Assembly: GCA_017744805.1 (NCBI GenBank)
Contig: JAGIAP010000014.1
Coordinates: 1-34,351, forward strand
Direction: 5' to 3'
DNA length: 34,351 bases
From: Chitinophagaceae bacterium
GTDB taxonomy: Bacteria > Bacteroidota > Bacteroidia > Chitinophagales > Chitinophagaceae
Shown here: in pieces, positions 28,918 through 34,351 of the stretch
How the letters are laid out: each line of letters begins with the position of its first letter
Position numbering within the stretch: position 1 is the stretch's first letter
Translations under genes and position numbers: made by a program
The notes under the pieces: generated by a model
What the model was told of the DNA's origin: nothing
Seen by the model: only the letters and a program-made list of their open reading frames with translations
Databases searched by the model: none

Positions 28918-29940
28918 TTACCACACATTCCTGGGGCACCAACTCCCATACTTGTTACCGATAATGAACCCGACCACTATCTCATGGGTTCCCTTACTCA
29001 CTGTGCTTAGCCGCGTAGTGGTATAATCATAGGCATATCCGATATTGAGGGCATTGGAGATATTCAGGCCCGCCATGGCGGCAAAGCCCTCTCCCGTTCT
29101 GTAACTGACGCCTCCCCACAACAGATCGAGGTACTGCAGTTTGAGGTTGATGTCCGTTTGTACCGGCAATGGCCGGATATATTTCACCATCACGGACGGG
29201 AGAAGATTGAGCTCTTCGGTCAGTAAGAAACGATAGCCCGCCGTGGCAAAGAGATGGGGCACCATCCTGCCTTCGGTTGGCGTAACGGAATTGTCGCCAA
29301 ATCTCAGTTTCTGGGGAATGATCTGCTGGGCAGACAGCCCCAGGAAATAATCCGCCGAGTACAGATAAAGCCCGGCATTGAAGTCCGGCCGGAAATAGTT
29401 CAGGTTCCTGTTATCATAAACGGCAGGGTCTACGGGCGTGATAATGCCGAAATCCAGCTTGCCGGTATTCAGCCTCAGATTGCTCAGGCCGGCCCCGAAG
29501 CCTGCTGCCAGGCTGGCTCTAGCGCTGATGCCTAGATGATAGGCATAGGTGAGATAGCCGGAAAAGCGGTTGAGCGGTCCCGTTTTATCATTGATCATCT
29601 GCAGGCCGATGCCATGGTGCGGCTCTGCCGCCGTATAGGATTCCCAGTAGGCCTTCCCCCGTGGATTTTCACCGGGGATATGGAAAGAGGTGGCGCTGGT
29701 GCGAAAATCTTTCTTACCCAGTGGCATATGCGCAGTGAAATAAGTGGTCACGGGAGCATCATCGATCCCCACCCACTGATGGCGATGGCTGACTTTGATA
29801 TCGATATAATTCTCGATCCCCGTCAGTGCCGGATTGATGATATACTGGTTGATCATGTACTGGGTATAATGCGGCTGTTGCTGCCCGTTAACAGCCAGGC
29901 AACAAAGCAAAACATTCAGGAAAACAGTAATACATTTCAT
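28918..29940 (-). CDS. PorP/SprF family type IX secretion-associated outer membrane protein
   Basis: QQQPHYTQYMINQYIINPALTGIENYIDIKVSHRHQWVGIDDAPVTTYFTAHMPLGK N-terminal signature; DLLWGGVSYRTGEGFAAMAGLNISNALNIGYAYDYTTTRLS. Confidence 0.95.
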   Translation of the reverse strand: MKCITVFLNVLLCCLAVNGQQQPHYTQYMINQYIINPALTGIENYIDIKVSHRHQWVGIDDAPVTTYFTAHMPLGKKDFRTSATSFHIPGENPRGKAYWESYTAAEPHHGIGLQMINDKTGPLNRFSGYLTYAYHLGISARASLAAGFGAGLSNLRLNTGKLDFGIITPVDPAVYDNRNLNYFRPDFNAGLYLYSADYFLGLSAQQIIPQKLRFGDNSVTPTEGRMVPHLFATAGYRFLLTEELNLLPSVMVKYIRPLPVQTDINLKLQYLDLLWGGVSYRTGEGFAAMAGLNISNALNIGYAYDYTTTRLSTVSKGTHEIVVGFIIGNKYGSWCPRNVW

Positions 29941-29943
29941 GGA

Positions 29944-32900
29944 TCATCGTATGATGGTCACCGATCCTTTCAGCAATCCCTTACCATTTTTCAGATCGAT
30001 CACCCAGTAATAAGTGGCTGGCGGAAGCAGGCTCCCATTCATCCTTCCATCCCATGCCTTCCCATTCCCCGAGCTATGGAATACCCGCTGGCCATAGCGA
30101 TTGAACACATCCACCGTACAATTTGGATAGGATTCCAGGTAAAGCAACACCCAGGTATCGTTGATGCCATCCCCATTGGGTGTGAAGGCGTTGGGCACTA
30201 CTACCTTCGGTAATACTTTCACCCAAACATCATCGGTAGCCTTACAGCCATCCTTACTCGAAACGGTGAGGATATACCGGGTATCCTCTTTGGGAGAAAC
30301 GGAAGGTTGTGCCCGGGTGGGGTCATTGATATGGTCCGAAGGCATCCAGGAAAAGCGGATGGCCGAACCGGTGCCACTCCCTTCGAGCAGCGCTACCCCA
30401 TCGGGCAGGATGCCTTTGTCCGGACCTGCATTGGCGGTAGGCGTCGGGTTGACGGTGATGCTTTGGCTTGCCGCCGCACTGCACCCATTGGCCGCCAGGT
30501 ATTGGAACCGGAGAGTATGCAGTCCCGGGCCGGCAAGACCGGGATCGAAATAGCCCTGCCCATTCATTCCCGGCCCCGAGAACAGGCTACTGCCGGGAAA
30601 GCCCAGCAGTTCGCGGGCCGGTACCAGGAAGGGCGGCGACTCGGCACAGACAGGGCTCATTGCATCAAAAGCCAGCACAGGACTGGCCTTGAGCGTAACT
30701 ACCCTTTTCAGGGCTCCCAGGCAGGCATCGCCGGTATGCACTTCATACACGATGGTATGGTTACGGGTAGGTGGACTGCTGAAGTCTTCATACTTATGCG
30801 AATACTCCTTACCGGGAGCCGGATCCTCATCCACGGTCTTGATGGTGGGGTCATGGTCATAATCCCACCAGATGCTCAAACTGCTCAACTTACCGCTCTG
30901 TATCCGCGATGCTTCCCTGATCACCAGGTCCGAGTTGGCGCAGAGCGCTCTATTGGGCAGTTGAAAATCGGCAGCCTGCACCCGCCCATTGACGGTAAAT
31001 GGTTTTGTCAGGCTGGCCTTACAGCCATCCTTCGAGGTCACCTGCAATTGCACCTGGTAATTACCCGCCAACGCATACTTATGACCGGGATCCTTTTCCG
31101 TACTGGTTCCATTATCCCCGAAATTCCAGCGCCAACTGAATGCCGCTTCCGAGTGATCAGCGATGGAACTGGAGTCTGTGAACCGGGCCAGCGGGTCATC
31201 GATACATACCTCCGGTAACCCGAAATTGACTTCGGGCAGTTCATTCACCATGATGGCCCTCTCCACTTTTTCACTCCGGCAACCTTTGCTGGTAGCTACC
31301 TGGAGACTGACAGTATGGGTGCCGGTACCGGGATAGCTATGTGAAACCGGGTTGGCATTATGGCTGATCAGCGTTTGTCCATCCCCGAAATCCCACTCCC
31401 AGGTAGCCAGCGGATCGCCACTACTGAGAGAGGTACTGGCGAGGCGGAAGGGCTGCTGCACACAGACCGGGTCCCTGAGCTCGAAAGCCGCTACAGGCAA
31501 TGGGGAGATCTTGACGATGCGCTTTGCCGTATCGGAGGTACAGCCCAGGTCCGTGACCAGGGCATACCGGATAGTGTAATTGCCGGGTAAGGGATAACGA
31601 ACCTGCTTATCGCCCGGGCCACTGAGAGCTCGCCCATCACCCAGATCCCAATACCACCCGGTATATGGACGGGCGGTTGCCGGGGTAGTTCCTTTCAGTG
31701 TGAGGTCGTCCGTTATACATCCGTTATGGGTAACCGAGAAGCTGGCCGACGGTTTCTCAAACACCTGGAACTCATAATCGATCTCCTGCTCACCTGTACA
31801 TCCATCCGAAGTAGGATTGATCATCTTTACACGGATATTATAGATCCCCGGCCTATCGATCCAGTGCACTCTTTTCAGTCGGTAGCGGTAGAGCCGCAGC
31901 CCGCCGTCCAGGGCCCAGGTGGAATCATATAGGGGGTTATCGATAAGGGTATCCCGGATGCCGAGGGCATTGAGGGCAGACCCGAAGACCCAGTTGATTC
32001 GGGCAGGCTGATAGGGAAAGGTCATGGCCAGCCCGAAGGGCGAGTTCCGGCAACTGGCCGGGAAATTGACAGAGGAGTTATCATTCTCCACTGTCACATA
32101 CTGGTACAGATCGCTGAGATTGGTCCCAGCCGAATAACCATAGGATTCATTCTGGCTGAACCCATAGGCCACCGCATTGAAGGGAGTATCACAGGCAAGG
32201 GTATGCGTTCCCTGCGCTACCGGTATCTGCGCATAAGCATAATTGGGATCGATGGGATGCGGATGGAAATCGGCGGCCCTGGACTGCCCGTCGATGGTAA
32301 AACTGTTGATCGCTGCCGGGCTATTCTTCACCAGGGCATTTACATAATGAGCTTCGTTGGCGGCATTGAGCAAGCGCATACTCACGAGAGTGCTATGAGT
32401 GATCACCTGCTCCACGGGGTTCAGGAAGATCATTTCCGGGTCCCCGTTGCCCGTTTCCTCCCCGCAATTTTGTGTTGTGTAATACTGGGCTACCAGGATG
32501 GGGCGGTCGCCTTCAATCACATGAGGGAGAGCATCATTGAACTGGTAATAGAAATTATCCGTGAAGCTGGCGGCAGGCACAAGACTGCCATCCACCCTCA
32601 CCTTGGTTGCCGGGTCCGGGCGGATCACCCGGTAATAATTCATGGGCCGGGTTACGCTGGGCACGGTGAGGTATTTTCTACCCCAGGTACTGTTCGGGTA
32701 CATCTGCTGAATTAGATTATCGCTGGAGGATGGATCGCTCCCACACCCTATCCCGATCCTTCCGCTACCGGAAAAAACTGCAATTTTTTTGCAGCCGCTT
32801 CCCTTGTTCAGGGTCCGGATCACTGAGCCTGTGAGGTCGGTCTTCGACAAAAAATTGAACACCTGTCCCTTGTTCAGATTGATGGTATAGGAATGACCGG

Positions 32901-33453
32901 CCACCATGGAACCGGATAGACCGGAGGCTGCCGGCACCACTTCGATCTGCGTATTGTCCTCCACCGCTACAGCAAAGAAATAATTGTAAGAGCTCTCGTT
33001 GGTAGGTCCCCGCTGCGCGATCTGGGTGAAGTTGACGGAGTAATATTCGCGGCCGATCGTGCTGACAGGAAGGCATAAAGTGGTGCCCGTCACCGAGGCG
33101 AAATAGATCTGCGTATATACCACTACGGGATGTTCGGCAACGATATGGATGCCCTTGTTGCTGATACCTTCCTGGCTGAGAAATGCATCATGGGTAATTT
33201 CAGGTACCACGGTTATCTGGTTGGCTTTCACATGGAAAGTACCTATCGTTATCCCCATCGCGGGGATCTCTACTGTAACTTTCGTGTCTATATCGGAGGT
33301 AATATAAATATCCATCCCCGGGGAACTGCCGGTATACATTTGTTGGTGGTTCCCATAGCCGAGCCAGAACTCCTTCCCCTTGTTGGTGAAGTCCTGCCCG
33401 CGGGCAAAAGCACAACCATAAAACAGGATGGTCAGCAGGAAGAATCTTGGCAT
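29944..33453 (-). CDS. Large secreted protein: IgGFc-binding-like N-terminal domain, PKD-type repeats, gliding-motility-associated (CHU_C, type B) C-terminal domain
   Basis: 1169 aa. Signal peptide; GKEFWLGYGNHQQ...GIHIVAEHPVVVYTQIYFASVTGTTLCLPVSTIGREYYSVNF; several PKD-like WxWDFGDG/W.WDLGDG blocks; C-terminus PNAFTPNGDGINDTWVL...VDVFNRYGQRVFHSSG...WDGRMNGSLLPPATYYWVIDL. Confidence 0.92.
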   Translation of the reverse strand: MPRFFLLTILFYGCAFARGQDFTNKGKEFWLGYGNHQQMYTGSSPGMDIYITSDIDTKVTVEIPAMGITIGTFHVKANQITVVPEITHDAFLSQEGISNKGIHIVAEHPVVVYTQIYFASVTGTTLCLPVSTIGREYYSVNFTQIAQRGPTNESSYNYFFAVAVEDNTQIEVVPAASGLSGSMVAGHSYTINLNKGQVFNFLSKTDLTGSVIRTLNKGSGCKKIAVFSGSGRIGIGCGSDPSSSDNLIQQMYPNSTWGRKYLTVPSVTRPMNYYRVIRPDPATKVRVDGSLVPAASFTDNFYYQFNDALPHVIEGDRPILVAQYYTTQNCGEETGNGDPEMIFLNPVEQVITHSTLVSMRLLNAANEAHYVNALVKNSPAAINSFTIDGQSRAADFHPHPIDPNYAYAQIPVAQGTHTLACDTPFNAVAYGFSQNESYGYSAGTNLSDLYQYVTVENDNSSVNFPASCRNSPFGLAMTFPYQPARINWVFGSALNALGIRDTLIDNPLYDSTWALDGGLRLYRYRLKRVHWIDRPGIYNIRVKMINPTSDGCTGEQEIDYEFQVFEKPSASFSVTHNGCITDDLTLKGTTPATARPYTGWYWDLGDGRALSGPGDKQVRYPLPGNYTIRYALVTDLGCTSDTAKRIVKISPLPVAAFELRDPVCVQQPFRLASTSLSSGDPLATWEWDFGDGQTLISHNANPVSHSYPGTGTHTVSLQVATSKGCRSEKVERAIMVNELPEVNFGLPEVCIDDPLARFTDSSSIADHSEAAFSWRWNFGDNGTSTEKDPGHKYALAGNYQVQLQVTSKDGCKASLTKPFTVNGRVQAADFQLPNRALCANSDLVIREASRIQSGKLSSLSIWWDYDHDPTIKTVDEDPAPGKEYSHKYEDFSSPPTRNHTIVYEVHTGDACLGALKRVVTLKASPVLAFDAMSPVCAESPPFLVPARELLGFPGSSLFSGPGMNGQGYFDPGLAGPGLHTLRFQYLAANGCSAAASQSITVNPTPTANAGPDKGILPDGVALLEGSGTGSAIRFSWMPSDHINDPTRAQPSVSPKEDTRYILTVSSKDGCKATDDVWVKVLPKVVVPNAFTPNGDGINDTWVLLYLESYPNCTVDVFNRYGQRVFHSSGNGKAWDGRMNGSLLPPATYYWVIDLKNGKGLLKGSVTIIR

Positions 33454-33546
33454 GCAGACGATCGGGAAGCGGGGTAAGCGGTCGCTTCCATCTCCACTAA
33501 TATATCAAAATTATTGCATACCAATTGTAGATGTCCATGGGCAGGA

Positions 33547-34167
33547 TCAGGCCTTCGACAGGAGCACCCGGGCATTTTTTCCCTCGCAAAAAAGCAGGTC
33601 CAGGATGGAGCAGTTGGGGACAAAACCGAAGCGGTCTTCAAACACCTGGGCATACCGGACGGGATCCGGGTATTGCTGGTTGATGGTTTGGGGCATCACC
33701 TTATTGCGGAGGTCGAGCCATTCCGCCGGGTCATAATTTTCCTGGTACTCCGTGGTCAGCTCCATCGTAAAATCCCCACCCAATTTTGCCGCTGCCCATT
33801 GCCAGCAGGTCAGGTTCCAATCGAGCAGCCATTCAAATTTTTTCTCATACAAAGCCGCCAGTTCATGCTCAAAGAACTGGAACCAGGGGCTACGGTTATA
33901 GCAACTTTTGAGGGTCTTGAAATGCTGCGATTGCCAGTCTTGTTCTCCGGCGATCCGGACATCTTTCATGGGCCTCCTTTGTTCCCGGCCATCGATCAGG
34001 GGAACACTGAGAAGGATGGGTCCATTGCCACCCATCACCACCATCCGGTTCCGGAAACTCACTTTTTGATAGCGATCATATACATCAAAAACGATATTTG
34101 AATATTTTGTAGAGAATTGCCATGAGATAACTGGTGCAAAATACTGACAATCAATAATTAACTTCAT
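33547..34167 (-). CDS. WbqC family protein
   Basis: MKLIIDCQYFAPVISWQF...VSFRNRMVVMGGNGPILLSVPLI...DVRIAGEQDWQSQHFKTLKSCYNRSPWFQFFEHEL matches the WbqC-like family pattern. Confidence 0.88.
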   Translation of the reverse strand: MKLIIDCQYFAPVISWQFSTKYSNIVFDVYDRYQKVSFRNRMVVMGGNGPILLSVPLIDGREQRRPMKDVRIAGEQDWQSQHFKTLKSCYNRSPWFQFFEHELAALYEKKFEWLLDWNLTCWQWAAAKLGGDFTMELTTEYQENYDPAEWLDLRNKVMPQTINQQYPDPVRYAQVFEDRFGFVPNCSILDLLFCEGKNARVLLSKA

Positions 34168-34351
34168 CTTAAATTCAATTTTCTAAATCTTGTTTACCTA
34201 TTTGCCAAAACACTGTAAATACGCTGATTTTTGGCTATTAATAAGCTTGACTTAAATCATCAATAATTTTCATAATCATACTTATAAATAGTTACTTACA
34301 ATTAAATTTGAAGTCCAAATATATTAGCATGTAATTTATTCATAAAGTGAC

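Noticed and set aside
30307-31218. 303-aa plus-strand ORF within the giant PKD protein gene
   Set aside because: Antisense shadow ORF; the opposite frame has a clear PKD/CHU_C protein.

Overview
The window looks like a Bacteroidota chromosome segment, probably Chitinophagaceae-like; this is inferred from SusC/SusD, PorP/SprF, T9SS-type C-terminal domain and TAnnTTTG-like promoter signals. From left to right it contains: a partial outer-membrane beta-barrel receptor (-); a housekeeping block miaB / sigma-54 activator / lptE / TPR-like / secG / mltG / yihY-brkB / thioredoxin-like (+); an ECF sigma / FecR / SusC / SusD / thioredoxin-lipoprotein locus (-); two tandem YD-repeat lipoproteins (-); a TlpA-like protein and a TrmH/SpoU methyltransferase (-); an AsmA-family protein and a membrane pyrophosphatase hppA (+); a non-coding island of about 760 bp; a BlaI/M56 (BlaR1-like) regulatory pair (+); a PorP/SprF gene with a giant IgGFc-binding/PKD/gliding C-terminal-domain protein (-); and a WbqC-family protein (-). 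The least explained structure is the island at 25788-26546. It has two inverted 161-bp arms that share an identical 53-bp core, and each arm has its own 17-19 bp terminal inverted repeats. The arms enclose about 437 bp of non-coding DNA with a G-depleted tract. It resembles a pair of MITE/REP-like elements or a long structured locus. I saw no CRISPR array, tRNA, rRNA or recognisable transposase gene. No computation beyond reading the sequence and the supplied ORF track was possible.
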